This document shows, one piece after another, positions 1-12,733 of a stretch of 64,000 nt of DNA; position 1 is the first letter of the stretch; each line of letters starts with the position of its first letter. The notes below the pieces were generated by a model that saw only the letters and a program-made list of their open reading frames with translations, did not search any database and had not been told where the DNA came from. The stretch is from Dendrophyllia cribrosa (lineage: Eukaryota > Cnidaria > Anthozoa > Scleractinia > Dendrophylliidae), in NCBI GenBank assembly GCA_024195265.1, contig JAJLRJ010000013.1, positions 18,298,021 to 18,362,020 on the forward strand. The letters run 5' to 3'. The translations under genes were made by a program, and so were the position numbers.

Positions 1-1851
1 TGACAACTGTTTCGCAGAGATGTCCATAAATTCTTCACTCTGAACAACTTCAATAAAATGATGCCTGGCAAACAACTCTGAAGATGTCACTAAATCTGTG
101 CAATTGTGACGATCTGCAAAGGCAACAATTCCTGCAGACAGAGAAATGAGCTACTTTAGAAACCAAAAGGAACATCTTGTACAGACTTTCTGTTTGAGGG
201 CAGACCACTGGGCAATATGTAACAGTTGAAGGGCCAGGGCATATAACCAGCCTATGTCGAATTTTGACATACATGTACAGTATTTCACTTAGAGGTTGTC
301 TCTTGCTAAAGTTGTGTCAGTTAAGGTAAGAGAGCCAATTAAAGGCCAAAATATCCTGTATCTTCACAAAACTCACCAAGACAATTCTCCAAGCTAAGCT
401 GCCTTTTTAAGAATTCACAACAAGCTTGCTGGACAGATTGAACTTGAAGAAGACATGTGACAGGAAGGAGTTCCTGGACATTGTTCTCTGATATCTCAAT
501 TTCACCACTGTAGAAAAAGTCCACAATAGTTTCCATTGCCCGTTCATCAAGTTCATGCAACGTTACTGTGTTTTGTCGACTCTCGGAGAGACCCCCTGGT
601 AAATAAAAGTGATTTAGGTTAGTCTCAATACTGCTTATGCCAGCGAAACACTAAGCAATTTTATAAGCCAATCGTGGCAATTGGCAAAAAATCTCCAGGT
701 GTGCCTGGCATGTCAGATATCAACTATAAAATTCACTGTCATTCTCCTAGTGTGCACGTTCCAGCCATTTTACCGACGCTCATTGTGGCGAATTGACAAA
801 TAATTCAGCCAATCAGAGTGTGCCATTTTATATAAAATCCTCGCGCATACATACTGTACATAAGGATGTTAAAGCCCTGGAAACAAATGCAATGGGTGTA
901 TGAAATCGCCTGGTTTGTCGCTGACTTTAGGTACAACATCAGGTATCCAAATTAGCTGGGTTTTTTTTCAAAATCGGCCAAAATTTTACTTCCAAAATCA
1001 GGTAAAAAAAAGTGACATCAAAATAATTAATAGGAATGTTTTTCTTTTTTTGCATTATGTAACCAGTGATAACTAGTTTGTTTATCAGGTATTATTGCAG
1101 ACAATTCCTGCAACAAAATCCTATGGTGTGACCATTCAAATGAAACCTCTTTGGCAGCACTTTTGCATGGTACCATTTATTTTTCATTATTTTACAAAAC
1201 AAAATCTTGGATTTTTCTTGAATTTTTATTTTTGGCACTCTTGTGAGTTGAAGGGTTAAACACACAAAATTTCTGAAGTTGGCGAAAAGGAAAACACCAT
1301 CTCACAGAAGGGCAGGACAGAATTGGAAGGAAAAGAGGGGTTCTTACTTCACCCCTATGTCCCTAAACTCATGTTACAATGGCCCATTTCGAAGTTGCTC
1401 TTAGCCTCCTTTTCAAACCGAGGCCAAGTGCAAAACCATTCATATGGATATAAGTTTTATTTGCATGTGAAAGAAAACTCATTTCATATGAATGGTTTTG
1501 CACTTTGGCTTGGTTTGAAAAGGAGGCTAAGAGCAACATGGAAATGGGCTATATTAGCAGGATAGAAATCAAACTGAGAAACCTCTACTTACCAGCAAAC
1601 ATTGCTTTAAAGTAAGGGCTACTTGCAGCCAACACAACTTTGTGCGCTGAAATACTGGTACTACCAACTCTAAGAACCACATCACACAAATCCTCATCTT
1701 GACGTAAAAACTTGAGAGCGTTCACAAGGTCTTTGCTATGAGCGACATCAGTGAAGTCATACTGCGCACTTGAGCAGCTACTGTCACTGTCACTGCTGTG
1801 GCTACTGTTTGCAAAGGAAACTGGAGAATTCCTGTGAGGGGATGTGGCCAT
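1..1851 (-). CDS. BTB-Kelch (KLHL) protein, N-terminal exons; continues beyond the left edge
   Basis: Three minus-strand coding exons join in phase: 1851-1593, 595-377 and 131-1. The ATG at 1851 is the first in frame after a possible acceptor at 1881, so a 5' non-coding exon may lie further right. The first ~25 residues are Ser-rich. A BTB fold follows, with the hallmarks LCDVVLRVG, AHKVVLAASSPYF and FAGGLSESRQ, then CCEFLKRQL. The start of the BACK domain follows (CLGIVAFADRHNC). Both junctions split a Gly codon and use GTAAGT and GTGAGT donors. KLHL proteins usually act as cullin-3 ubiquitin ligase adaptors, with Kelch repeats choosing the substrate. Those repeats are outside the window, so the substrate and exact orthologue cannot be named. 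The BTB-BACK segment resembles the KLHL20/KLHL17 group. An inverted-repeat MITE sits in intron 1. Confidence 0.9.
1100..1245 (+). repeat. Solo diverged copy of the ~106 bp repeat unit
   Basis: It contains the unit's core GTGACCATTCAAATGAAA, followed by a region like the array units at 19753-20265. It then runs into a diverged tail ending near TTTGGCACTCTTG. Confidence 0.6.
1381..1550. mobile_element. Palindromic MITE (family 'GCCCATTTC'), copy 1
   Basis: The two halves are near-perfect inverted copies around a short centre: GGCCCATTTCGAAGTTGCTC on the left and its complement ending GAAATGGGCT on the right. It has no coding capacity and lies in intron 1 of the KLHL gene. A second copy at 30063-30233 is nested inside another MITE, which defines both element ends and suggests an AT target duplication. 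Confidence 0.85.
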
Positions 1852-2380
1852 TGGAGAGCCCCTATGAAGAGGACAGGAATCTGAAAAAAAATTAAAGTTT
1901 AAAGTAAAATAAATCATGTTATTTTATGACCTGTACAGCCCCACATGTGCATTCTTTTCAGAATATTTATGAAATACCAGTATGAGAGTCATAGGCATTA
2001 GCATCTTTCTTAAAATTTCACTTGAATCTGGGGGACTGAGACTTTATACAATGAACTGAATACTACGCGCTCTGTGATTGGTCGTTGCCTATGATCTATC
2101 AGAGTACAGACGCACGGCTGACGTCATAGAAAAATTGTTTGCTTTGTTTCATCCAACATGGCGCACAGTTTTGAAAATGTTTAAGAAATTATTCTGGATT
2201 GAGCAACTGAAGGCCTCGAAAAATGTTTAGCAGGAGCTGTTTACAAGCAAGAAAAAGAAGAAACCAAGACGAAAAGTATTCTTGACGACTTGAAAAATAC
2301 CTAAACTGGAACAAATCTTCGAACAGTCGAGCGCTACGAGGCAAGTTCGTAATTTTACTCTTCTGTTCATTGTATAAAAC

Positions 2381-2560
2381 AAATAGATTCCATTTTGACG
2401 TGTGTCTGTTCAGTTATAGATTACAAAAGACGTCAAAATGTGGTAAGAACATCAGTGACACACTTGCTGCGGCTCGTGTGCCACTTTTTTGTTCTTACCA
2501 GATTTTGACGTCATCTGTGATCCATAACTGAACAGACACACAGCCAAATGGAATCTATTT
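2381..2560. repeat. Inverted repeat, MITE-like
   Basis: The left arm starts AAATAGATTCCATTTTGACG and the right arm ends AATGGAATCTATTT. Inside, TGTCTGTTCAGTTAT and TTTTGACGTC also recur inverted, so most of the 180 bp can fold back. Lys-rich unproductive frames just to the left (about 2150-2340) may belong to the same element. Confidence 0.7.
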
Positions 2561-2562
2561 GT

Positions 2563-2599
<37 letters not shown>

Positions 2600-3052
2600 C
2601 CGAATATGACATGTGTTGTTTTAGAATTGGTACCTCTTAGGTGTAAAAATTCATTTGAGCCATGCTTATCAAACAATATTTAATGGTACCTTTTTGGTTG
2701 TTTTTCAAACATTTCCAGTGAGCGCAAGCACCTGTACCCGTCATTTTTATAATATGGGAGTCCCCCCCTCCTCCTGCCCAAGACTAAGACATCCAAATTT
2801 TCACATGGAATCTAGTCTAATTATCCAGTTCCAAAACACCTGGGATTTGTCAAGCTGCTCATTTCAAAGGGGCTGTGTCACTTGATTTTAGTAACACTCT
2901 GAAAAGCCGAAAGACATGTTTGAATCAAATGAAATTTAAAAATACTATATTGGTACACTCTAAAACTATTAAATAAATGTGTGCATTTTAGCAATGGATC
3001 ACCAACTAATGGAAATGGATACAACTTGTAAATTTAGGCTAAAATTTTTAAG

Positions 3053-3262
3053 TTCTGTGAAATGGTTGTGAATCGCTCTTCCTTTAAGAATTCACTTAAT
3101 GTAGCTCCCAAGAGTGCCAAAGAACAAAATTCAAGAAAAATCCCAAATTTCATTTTGTAAAATATTGAAAAGCTAATGGGTATCATGAGAAAGTACAGCT
3201 GAAGAGGTTTCATTTGAATGGTCACACCATGGGATTTCGTCCACAGACTCAAAAGTTAGAAC
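3053..3262 (-). repeat. Solo copy of the ~106 bp repeat unit, reverse orientation
   Basis: On the minus strand it reads AACTTTTGAGTCTGTGGACG, then GTGACCATTCAAATGAAACC. This matches the units of the arrays at 19.8 kb and 59.6 kb. Confidence 0.65.
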
Positions 3263-3623
3263 TACACTACATGTCTCCATAAACGGTAATTTTAGCAGAG
3301 TTGTGACTATAAGGTTCCATCTCTTTATCTGTGCCAAGGAGAACATACATGTACCTGAAGTGTATATTTATCTGGGGAGATAATAATTTTTTTCTCCCAG
3401 ATTTATTCTTTTCATCAGACTATGCGTTGTTTACATGGAGCATTAAATAATTTCTCTGTGTAAACAATGCAAACATTTGAATCAATGTCCTACTAAAAAA
3501 ACTGTCATATTCATGCAGTTAACCCTTTCTATTGCATGTGTAATTTCTCTCATATTGAACACAAACAATGTTTATATTATCTGTAAAAGTATAACTATAA
3601 AGTGTGATGATTAAGCCACAAAT

Positions 3624-4040
3624 TATCGTATCGAAATCTACACGTCATGTAATGAACATCTGCGAAAAAAAATTTTTTGATTTCAGCAAAACGTGAATTT
3701 TTTATGATTTTTTAAAGTCTTCAAAATTTGCCGCCATTTTGATCCACCATTCGCATTAGTCTCCTCTCGGTCCCTCTCGGTTAACTAAGGATCGTGACGT
3801 AGATTAAGGAACACATAACTTCAAACAAAGGAACTTGTGACTTCAAACAAAGGAACTGTGACGTACATTAAGGAACATGTGAGCCCGTTGGCCTTCTTAA
3901 CAGCGGGACGGGTATACCACAAAAAAATAGGATTTGGAAGATTTGAAATATTTATAAAAAATTCACGTTTTGCTGAAATCCAAAAAATTAATATTTTTCG
4001 CAGATGATCATTACGTGACGTGTAGATTTAGATACGAAGA
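3624..4040. mobile_element. MITE with long terminal inverted repeats
   Basis: The left end ATCGTATCGAAATCTACACG and the sequence through ATCTGCGAAAAA recur inverted at the right end (CGCAGATGATCATTACGTGA, then TGTAGATTTAGATACGA). The interior carries two short repeats around CTTCAAACAAAGGAAC. No ORF is present. Confidence 0.75.
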
Positions 4041-4300
4041 TAAAACATTTTAGGTTATGGGCACTTTAAGAGTCTGGAAACAGCAAACAAAATCACAAAA
4101 TCTGGAAAGACGTAAGACATTATTTAAAACAGTGGCTTAAAGCAATATCAGCTAAGAAAATTTCAATGTTACTGAAATACAGCAATTAAAATAAATAAGA
4201 ATATGATCTATTATCGTAGGCTGTGACAATATAAGAATAGCTCAGTGTACTTAGCAAATTCCCAACCTTTGTTTCTGCGCATACCGGTACTTGTTGTTAC

Positions 4301-4523
4301 CAATGTCAAATCTGCTACAAAATCTGTTTAAATTCTCCTCTTGAAAACCAGAATTTATAAATATTTTAAAAGTGAAATAATCTACTAAAGATAATTTGCA
4401 CTTCACTTTATTTGGATCAATTAGTGTTAAGTCTGTAATAATATGTTCAAATACTAATTCACACCCATAGAGTTTGAATGTCTTAATTTCAAGCATCAAA
4501 ACATTTTGTACCTGAATCAGCAA
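4301..4523 (-). CDS. Possible orphan exon, unknown product
   Basis: A 223-nt open stretch on the minus strand is bounded by an acceptor (TATTTTTTAG) and a donor (ATTG/GTAACA). The peptide contains KTFKLYGCELVFEHIITDL and KVKCKLSLVDYF, has mixed composition and does not look repetitive. I recognise no family and found no neighbouring exon that joins in phase. It could be a real exon of a fast-evolving gene or chance. Confidence 0.2.
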
Positions 4524-6000
4524 CTAAAAAATATATATATTATAAATCATTAGAATTCTTTAAACCGCAAAATCAGATAATTGACAGCCAAGGGCGGGCT
4601 AGTTTATGCTTGTCTGTTAGCAACAAGTTAAAATAATTTGATATTGTTTAATTTCTCAAATGTTACACATTTCTCTTTCATTGTCCAGCCAAAACTTGCA
4701 TTATAAATAAACAAAAACCCACACAAAGAGCACTGTTCCCAGCTTCTGTCCTGCAGTTAACTGAAATTCGAGATAATTGCATTAATAAACTTTTCACCCA
4801 AAATTCGAGATCATGTGTCAATCGGCTGGCGATGATCGACAGAACAAATTGCCATTGCAAAATAAAATACACGAATCAGACTGACAAAGAAGCTGTATTT
4901 CATCTATAGATACCCATTCTTTTATTGTAATCGTTATTAAATATATTTACGGCGGCTTTCATACGTGGAGTAAAAGAATGGATTTCGTGAAATTTACATT
5001 TTTAGTAAGCTTACGTGTGGTTATTTGACCACCAACAGCGAAGAATAATAACTCTGGATCGATCATCGTAGCCAAAGGTTTTTAGGTTATGTTCAAACAG
5101 AAAAATAAATTTTCTCAACGTAGACTTCGATTACTCTGATTTTTTATAAAACCACCCTGCCTCTGCATGATCGGGATTACGCTCAAATATACAACTTAAA
5201 CTGGAGTAAGCTTAAGCTTAACGCGTAGTGCTTTGGGAATTTTTGGCTTTTATAGCTTAGTGAAATAAAAGCGAAATTTGTTTCAACCATGGACATTTAA
5301 AAAAAAACTATCGCCTAGTTGTTTAGGCTTGAGGCACAAAATATATGCAACGCTTTCAACGTTGTTAAACAAGAACACTTCCAAATCAAAACACAAGTTT
5401 ATTCCTGTGTCTTGATTGAACGAGTGAGTCAACTTGTTTTATAGTAACGCAGCTGTCGGCTCCGCTAAAGGTGTAAACATATAAATGTGAAACCCACACA
5501 CAGATGTTTACATACTTACAGCCTTTAACAAAATTCCTCACCTATAGACGCCGTCGTTCTATAGCTTTCTATCGTTCAGGGAAAGGATACTTCACAATTT
5601 TTTTTGATAACACAGCACTTTCCTTGCGAGATCGAGAGCGGAAGGCTTCGCGTGATATCGACGTCATCGATTTACGGCCCATATTTGGTGGCGCGGTATT
5701 ATTGAATTTCTCAAAGGACAAAGGACTTCCGGTTGTTTGTCACGTGAAACAATTAAGAAAAATAGTTGTTTCCTTATCGTTTCAGAATATCTACTTTTTA
5801 ATTGCTTTCCTTTTCAATTATAAAAAACACGAACACCACCAACTGATTGAAGAAGATAAAGAGAAATAGAAAAAAACAGAAGAAATATGTCGAAAAGTTG
5901 TTGAGCAGGCATTTGGTTACAGAAAGAACGTGATCATCACAGTTATGCAACTGAAGTTGCATTTTTTTTTTCAGGCTTTAACTGCAACTCCTTCGGTTGC

Positions 6001-7340
6001 TACCTTATTCGTACTAATTTTCGCGAGGCTTTAATTTCGCGATTTTCGCGATTTGTAAAAAATCGCGAAATTAAAGACTCGCTAAAATTAGGATACGCGA
6101 AAATTAAACACGCGAAATTTAATACACTTCTGTAATTGCTTTAATCAATGATTAACTGCGTTTAAATACAAAAGCAAATGGAAGCAAGAGGGAATGATGA
6201 CGTCATCGAAGTTGATCTGAGATTATCCGTTTTGAAGCCCTTGCATGCCACTTGGCTTGTCAGCCTGTATAACCATTTGACAAGCAGTGACGGGAACCCA
6301 GGGGGGGGGGGGGGGGGGGTACTCCCATATATGAGCTATATAGGTATGTGCCGTTGTGAAGGGTATGGTTTTCAGGCAGTTTAGTCTGGGATAGGGTATA
6401 GTAATCAGAGGTTTTTGGTCTAGAATAGGGTATCATTTTCCGCCAAACTGACCAGTTGCGTGAAGAATTTAGTTTAGACAAGGTTTTACTGGCAAATGGC
6501 ATTTATAAATCGGTACGGCGGGCCGTTTACGGCATTTTTACTGACCCCTGGCATCTTAGACTATGATTGTGAACGAGTTTCTGGAAAATAGCGAGTCTGG
6601 AATAGGTCTGGGATAGGGTAGGGTTTTTCGGTGTTTAGTCTAGAATAGGGTTGCAAAATTCAGCTAAAATGGTCTAGTATAGGTTAAGGGTCTCAGAGTC
6701 CCAGCGGCACATCCCCGCCCAAAAATTTCCCGAGTACCCCCCCGGGGGACGGGAAACGCCATCTCATGAAAGGATGGGAAAAAGCAGCTAGGTGTAGCTG
6801 GGGTGGCTAGGGGTGAAACATCCCTTCCGTCTGAGGACCCATTTAAAGATATAGACAGTGCACCACAGTAATAATATAGACATTGCACAAGGCTGTATCG
6901 GAAGACATACTTAAATTGTATTTCATTATTTTTCATCTATAGTTTTGTTCTGTTTCAAGGGTGTTAAGCATTTATAATCATTACAGAACTGTATGGCATA
7001 GGCATTTAAAATCATATTTTTACAATTGACTTTTACAATTGACTTTTATTAAGTACAATATTGCATTAGCATTTGATTGATTTGCAGTATTTGCTTGATT
7101 AGTCTGATTATAAACCCTATTTCTATTACCTAATTGCAAATCATGATTGCAAATCAATCGTCATTTAAGTGATCATTCAATAAAAAACGGTTTTCTAAGT
7201 CTGTCTTTTGTCAATTTTCGCGAAATTAAATGCCCTAAATTTATCATTTTTTGCAAAATCGCGAAAATTAATGCTCGCGAAATATTCTTGTTCCAAATTC
7301 GCGAAATTAAGTGCCCGCGAAAATTAGTACGGATAAGGTA
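6001..7340. mobile_element. Non-autonomous element with TACCTTATCCGTACTAATTT-like ends
   Basis: The left end TACCTTATTCGTACTAATTT recurs inverted as AAATTAGTACGGATAAGGTA at 7321-7340. Both subterminal regions are built from variants of TTTCGCGAAATTAA in both orientations. A second element is nested inside at 6299-6746. There is no transposase ORF. Confidence 0.75.
6299..6746. mobile_element. Nested MITE with GGGTACTCCC / CGAGTACCCCCC ends
   Basis: It begins with a poly-G run and GTACTCCCATATATGAGC and ends GTACCCCCCCGGGGG. The interior repeats variants of GTCTGGGATAGGGTA and TCTAGAATAGGGT. A related, degraded copy in reverse orientation lies at 41205-41530. Confidence 0.65.
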
Positions 7341-7528
7341 TATAACACATTCTCTTAAATTTACTAATGTTCTCAGATTTTTTTATGAATAAAAAATTTT
7401 GGATAGCAATAGTGTACGTGATTTATAGTGAAAGATTATTGGAGGGATGCCACACCTCCCTCTTTTGGTAGAAGGGGGTAACTTCCTCTCAAAACATTGT
7501 TCTTGAAAAGAGCACCCTAAATTTAGTC

Positions 7529-7870
7529 TTACAGCCATGCTCCATCACGCGTGACCAGTATTTTTGGAAATTTGAATGGAGTTTTCAAGTTTACGCTGTT
7601 AAGCAGTTTTGTAAATTCATTCCGAGATTTGGAATTCCCGTGAGAATTTTACCGCATTTTCGGAAACAAAGGGCAACAAAATATCGTTTTATTTTAAATG
7701 TTTACAAATCTGAACAATATTAGGTTTTTTATGCTTGTAGCGAAGTTTTCTCTTAACTCGTGACTTTCAAAGTGAAGTTTTATTCAAACCTCGGACATTA
7801 CAAAGAAATATTCAAATGTTCGTTTCAGTCTTGTGGATTACTGGTCATGCATGATGGAGCATGGCTGTTA
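7529..7870. mobile_element. MITE with TTACAGCCATGCTCCATCA ends
   Basis: The left end TTACAGCCATGCTCCATCAC is matched by TGATGGAGCATGGCTGTTA at the right end. GACCAGTA / TACTGGTC extend the inverted repeat inward. About 340 bp, non-coding. Confidence 0.75.
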
Positions 7871-8514
7871 AAAAACTTAAAAAAATGATGATTAAAGACG
7901 ATTTGATAAAAAAGCAAGGCTGATAAATGGTACGGAAACGACTATATTAGCTACTATAGTATAGCTATATAGCTACTATAGCTGATTAGATCCTTTACCA
8001 CAGGATCCGGTGCTTCTATTTCGTTACGGTGGTCCGTTGCAAATTACAGTTACTTGATAAAAGGCGAAATTTATATTATATTAATTTTAAAATGTACCAG
8101 TTCTGTCTAGTTGTCAAGGCTTTTGAAAAAACTCTGTCCAAAAGCAAGAGAGCGGGCAACTCTCTTGGAAAGGCAATACTACAACACAACCACTAAAACA
8201 ATGACAACTTCTCTATGCAAAGATAATAACTTCTTTAATATTACTTTGTTATTTATCCATTTTACAATTGGTTACTACTGCAAATTGCAGTATATTGTTA
8301 TTTACATATTATAGTATTCATAGCCTGAAAACGACACCCTGTTCAACAGAACATTCTAAACTGAACAAACAATTATACCACAACCTCAACAGGTCTTCTT
8401 AAATTATTATTAATTAGTTCTTCTTCTTCTTCTTAATTATAATTTCTTAATTATAATTATTAATGAATGACAATTACTGATAATAATAATTAATTATAAC
8501 TAGTTCTGAAATTT

Positions 8515-8520
8515 TTTATT
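8515..8520 (-). promoter_or_regulatory. ALG14 polyadenylation signal (AATAAA)
   Basis: AATAAA on the minus strand lies about 60 nt beyond the ALG14 stop codon. Confidence 0.6.
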
Positions 8521-8580
8521 ATACTACCGACTATGTAACAAGCACAAAAATAGTATTTAAAAGTCATGAATAGCTAAATG

Positions 8581-11500
8581 TCACACAAGGCGTCCAAGAT
8601 AAACTGCTTTTGGAAAATTCACTTGAAGCTGTTTCCATTGAACAAGGAAGTGGTCTGAAAAATGGTACATTATTTTTCCTGATAAAGACAGCGTCTTTAC
8701 TCGGCACATACTTTCTATAAACACCATTGTCACACCTCTTAAGCCAGTGACCTGAAATATAGGATATGGTTTTGTCAGTTTGATTATTTGAGGGTGGCGA
8801 TAATTTCGAATAAAATTATGTTTCCCCAAAAGGGGTTATTATTGGGGGAAGGGAGGGGGAGTTGATTAATCAAGGGAAGGTTATTATTTGAGGAAACATG
8901 GTATTAGGTTCGCAATACATCATTCCCTCTCTCTTGAAGGTTACATTCTTATCACAGTCTTTCAAGTATTTTTTCTTGGCTCTTTATCAAAGCCATGATG
9001 CGATATAAGGGGCAGCATGCGCATAATATGCGCATGCTGCACCTTATACACACCATCTGGCACCTTTCCCTGTTGCACTGTCATTGTCCAGGATTTTCCG
9101 ATTTAAGCCACATAATGCTTAAAGAACACCTCGAAGCTACATGTCAAATGCAAGGGTTCAGGGATTATGTGATGTTTAGGACAAAGTTACAAGTTGCCAA
9201 ATTCATGACTTTTTAGACGTGTTAAAGGACATATCATAATAAAATGATAACCACATGATATCCATCAGAGACTGTTCTTACCTTTAAAGCAAACGCTGCT
9301 AAACAAATTGGAATACATGTTCCAGGTCCATTACAAAGAAGCTAAGGTGGAATAAAATAAATTGTGATGACATAAATCGTGGTAAATAAGAGTCCACACC
9401 ACAGAAAACCGGTGTAAATTTGTTTTTTACAACAATATTTAGAAAAAAATACAAGGAAAAATCGAAGTCTTGTTACAAAACGTGACAGCAAAGAAAGAGC
9501 AAACGTTGTCTATAACTTTCTCGCTATCTGATTGGTTTTCTTCAAGCGCGCGTGATGTTAGCGTCAGCACCATTGTCTGGACTCTCATTTACCACTCACG
9601 TCGACCAATCAGATTGCGAGTATAGCGGTAATTGTGGTAAAAATCCTATGTTTTTAACGGCTCAGCTGTATATGCTGCAAACTGAACCTCTCAAGAGTGA
9701 AATCTTTCAGACAATAATATTGCTGCTCTCTATCAATTTTTTGCATTTTCACTAAAATTTGAGATGTTGCAAGAATAGTTTTTAGGTTTTCTATTCAACG
9801 TTGACCCTGGTGTTCGATTTTCTTGCGAAAATATTGATAAAAGCCGCATCAAAGTCTTCGCCAACACCATTTTCCCATACAAAATTCTTATGCAGATAAC
9901 ACACGGAGGAGTTTGTTTGTCTCAGTCACAACAGGGATCAAACATGCATGATGTCATTAGTGCAAAGTGCTATTTATTTTCTCCCAGTTTCATTCAGCTC
10001 ATATAAACTACCAGTGCATTTATTGCAGACTGTAACTGTTTCATGTCCTTACCATGTTTCTTCTTAAAGACAACAGAAAAAGAAAAGATCACGTTCTTAC
10101 CAAATCTGGTTTCTCCCGAAACACAACAGGAAAAGAGAAGAAAATTGCATTTAATGTTGTAAAGACAGTTGAAAGCCATGATTGACGTACTTCTCTGCTA
10201 CGTGGAATTCTCAGAATTTTAAACTGAAAGAAAAAATGGGAATAAAATTCAAAACGTATACTCTAACAATAATATTCTCATGGAGATAAATTAAGTAGAA
10301 TCAAACCTGTACATGTAGTTCTAACTTTTGAGTTTGTCAACAAAATCCTTTTGTGTGACCATTCAAATGAAACCTCTTTGCCAGTACTTTTGCATTGTAC
10401 CATTTATTTTAATTTTTCGAAAAAACGAAATTTGGGATTTTTCACATAAATTTTTTTTATTTTTGGTACTCTTGGAAGCTAAAGGGTCAAACTACAGTCA
10501 GATGAGAGATCAGAATCTTGTGTCCTTCATTATAATTCATCAATACTTGCCTGAGAACCTTCCTTGTCTGTTTTATTCTTTTCAAAAGTGATAATTTTTT
10601 CAGCACTCATTTTGTCAGTTTCAGCGACAACATAAATCCGTGGATGGTAACATGTAGACAGTGATCCCAAGAGTCTCACCATTTCAGTAGTGTGTCCTCC
10701 TTAAAAATGTAACAAATAAAAAAAATCATAACTGTCTCTAGCTCTTTATTAAATCTATTTACATACATGTACAGACTTTCCAACTTCTAAAACCATGAAA
10801 TCTTGAGATCTCCAAAATTTACCCCAAAAAATCTTGAGATCTGAGTCCTAAATAGTGAGATTTACAAATTAAAATGTTTTAAAACAAAGGAATCTTAATG
10901 CTAGCAATACCTAGCAGTGTTCAAACTGCCATAATTAGTACTCTTTTAGCATTAATTCACACAAATTAGACAAACAAGTACCTTAATTATGTGGCGCTCA
11001 TTTGTGTTCATTGACTGTATGCTCTAGTTGCTTTATTAGAATTTTTAAGTATAGCCTCTCCTGGATTCCACTTGTGCCAAGGGGTTGTGGTCTCAGGGTA
11101 ATGGAGCTTCATTGACAATAAATTGGAAAGTGTCCCATCAAGTTTCATTGAAGACCTGCTGTCCATCTTGTTCTTTCCAACCATACAATATTTTGGGCCA
11201 TATTTGCAACTATTATTTTATAAATCGAGTTGATTTTCGGCCGTATCTGATTGAGGTTGTAATTCATTGTGGAAAACCATGAGATTTCAAGGTTAAATCG
11301 TGAGACCGTGAGATGACTCCTGAAATTGTGAGTCTCACAACCAAATCATGAGAGTTAGAAGGTCTGTATTAAGTCATAAGATATAAAGGATGTCATATAA
11401 GTGACTCCTGAGCTGGGGTCAAAACAGCCGTGCGAACACGAGGGAACAAAGTCCATTACCGATAATGCCTTACTGCACATGCACAACTTGTAACATGTAA

Positions 11501-12733
11501 CGTACATGTAACGTGACACCACCCAAGTAAAGGTAATGTCCATCTTAAGTCAGAAGTTGATCCAGGACAAATTCAAAATCTGAGACTTGCATTTTCAGCT
11601 TCTCGTGGGTGCATGTGCCTTGGAAAATATTTTGTTTATTTATTAGTACATGTATAATATTGCATTTTGACGAAGGAAATTAATGCTTTCTAATCTTGTG
11701 GGTGGTGTTTCTGTGTCTCATCAAAGGCTGGTCTTTTTTAGATTGTTTTGGAAGTTTGATCAATTAGATCTTTACTACAAAGGCATGACAAATCATGGAA
11801 CAAAAATCCATGCATACAGCTGTACAGTAACATTGACCAATATTGTGTTTTCAGTTTACTCTAAACAGTAACACAAACTGGGAAAAGTATATGCTACTCA
11901 CCTCCACATTTCTTGCCAAATTTTGTCAGAAATAAAGTAACTATTTTCGGATGACTATTCACCTGCACCAATTGTTTTAGTAAGATGGCTGACCCTCCTC
12001 CAAGTATAGTAAATACGTACTACATGTAGCTCAGAAGTAGACAAAGGCAGTAGACTGTCTTAAAGATGAAAGGTATCTGCCTAGAAGTTTGTTGAAAGGG
12101 ACTTGACCATAAGCTTATGCATTGGCAAGATAAAATGATCTACATGTAGGATGTCGATTATCTTCTCTTGACATCGGTTGTGCATTCGTGTTGCTATAGA
12201 GATCAAACTATAGCTTAACTATGGCTTAACTGCAGAATACCCAGCCACTCGAAAACACTTCTAGAAACAGTGGCTATGTGGCTATGCGGCTACGTAGTTA
12301 CCTTTTAGCCACGTAGCCACTGTCCCCTGGAATAGACATACATGTACTGTAAGCTTTTATTTCTCGTTCTTAAAACATGAAAAACAAACAAGTATGGGGG
12401 AAAGAATGACTGTGTATGCACGTATCCATCTTTTTCCAGTGTACAGCTTTTAAAGTGGCAGGGTATTCTGTAGTTACTAACTATGAAGCAACAAAAACCT
12501 ATCTCTTTATATGTAATAATACAAAACTTTACCAAATAAACAATTGTGCAACATGGCGTACCTGAGCCTGCAACCGCCATTACTTTCACGGGTTTTCTTC
12601 TGTCAAATGCCACATTATTTCCTTTCTTTTTTAATACATACACAGTGCGTAAAATCAACACAAAAAATAACAAAAGAATTACAGCAAAGGCGTAGCAAAT
12701 CGTGAAACAAAAATCCATAACACTGACGGACAT
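8581..12733 (-). CDS. ALG14: ALG14, membrane subunit of the UDP-GlcNAc transferase for lipid-linked oligosaccharide
   Basis: ALG14 anchors ALG13 to the ER membrane, and together they add the second GlcNAc to dolichol-PP-GlcNAc in N-glycan synthesis. Five minus-strand exons join in phase to 224 residues (human ~216): 12733-12562, 10699-10551, 10223-10101, 9341-9282 and 8751-8581. The start is the ATG of MSVSVMDF; further upstream the frame has only a GTG. Residues ~8-28 form a signal-anchor helix. AVAGSGGHTTEM (residues 53-64) is the family's glycine-rich loop. Other family blocks are RIPRSREVRQSWLSTVFTTL, LLCNGPGTCIPIC, ESMCRVKTLSLSGKI and a C-terminal AVYLGRLV. Exon 2 ends in a GC donor (CTCAG/GCAAGT); the other introns are GT-AG. 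It is divergently paired with TLCD4. Confidence 0.96.
9004..9048. repeat. Short near-perfect palindrome in ALG14 intron 4
   Basis: TATAAGGGGCAGCATGCGCA is followed directly by its inverted complement ending CTTATA, with almost no loop. It would form a strong hairpin in the pre-mRNA. Confidence 0.7.
10318..10490 (+). repeat. Solo copy of the ~106 bp repeat unit in ALG14 intron 2
   Basis: It contains TTCTAACTTTTGAGT and GTGACCATTCAAATGAAACC as in the 19.8 kb and 59.6 kb arrays, with the same diverged tail as the copy at 1100. Confidence 0.65.

Larger units (their letters stand above)
1852..8514. other. KLHL to ALG14 spacer, repeat-rich
   Basis: I see no confident gene in this 6.6 kb. It holds several inverted-repeat elements (listed separately), an AT dinucleotide run at about 2566-2597, and AT-rich simple sequence near 8400-8520. 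One possible orphan exon lies at 4301-4523. The long open frame at 5504-5869 resembles nothing I know. Confidence 0.6.

Noticed and set aside
5504..5869. 121-codon plus-strand frame
   Set aside because: It shows no recognisable domain and no splice support; the region looks like spacer or promoter sequence.
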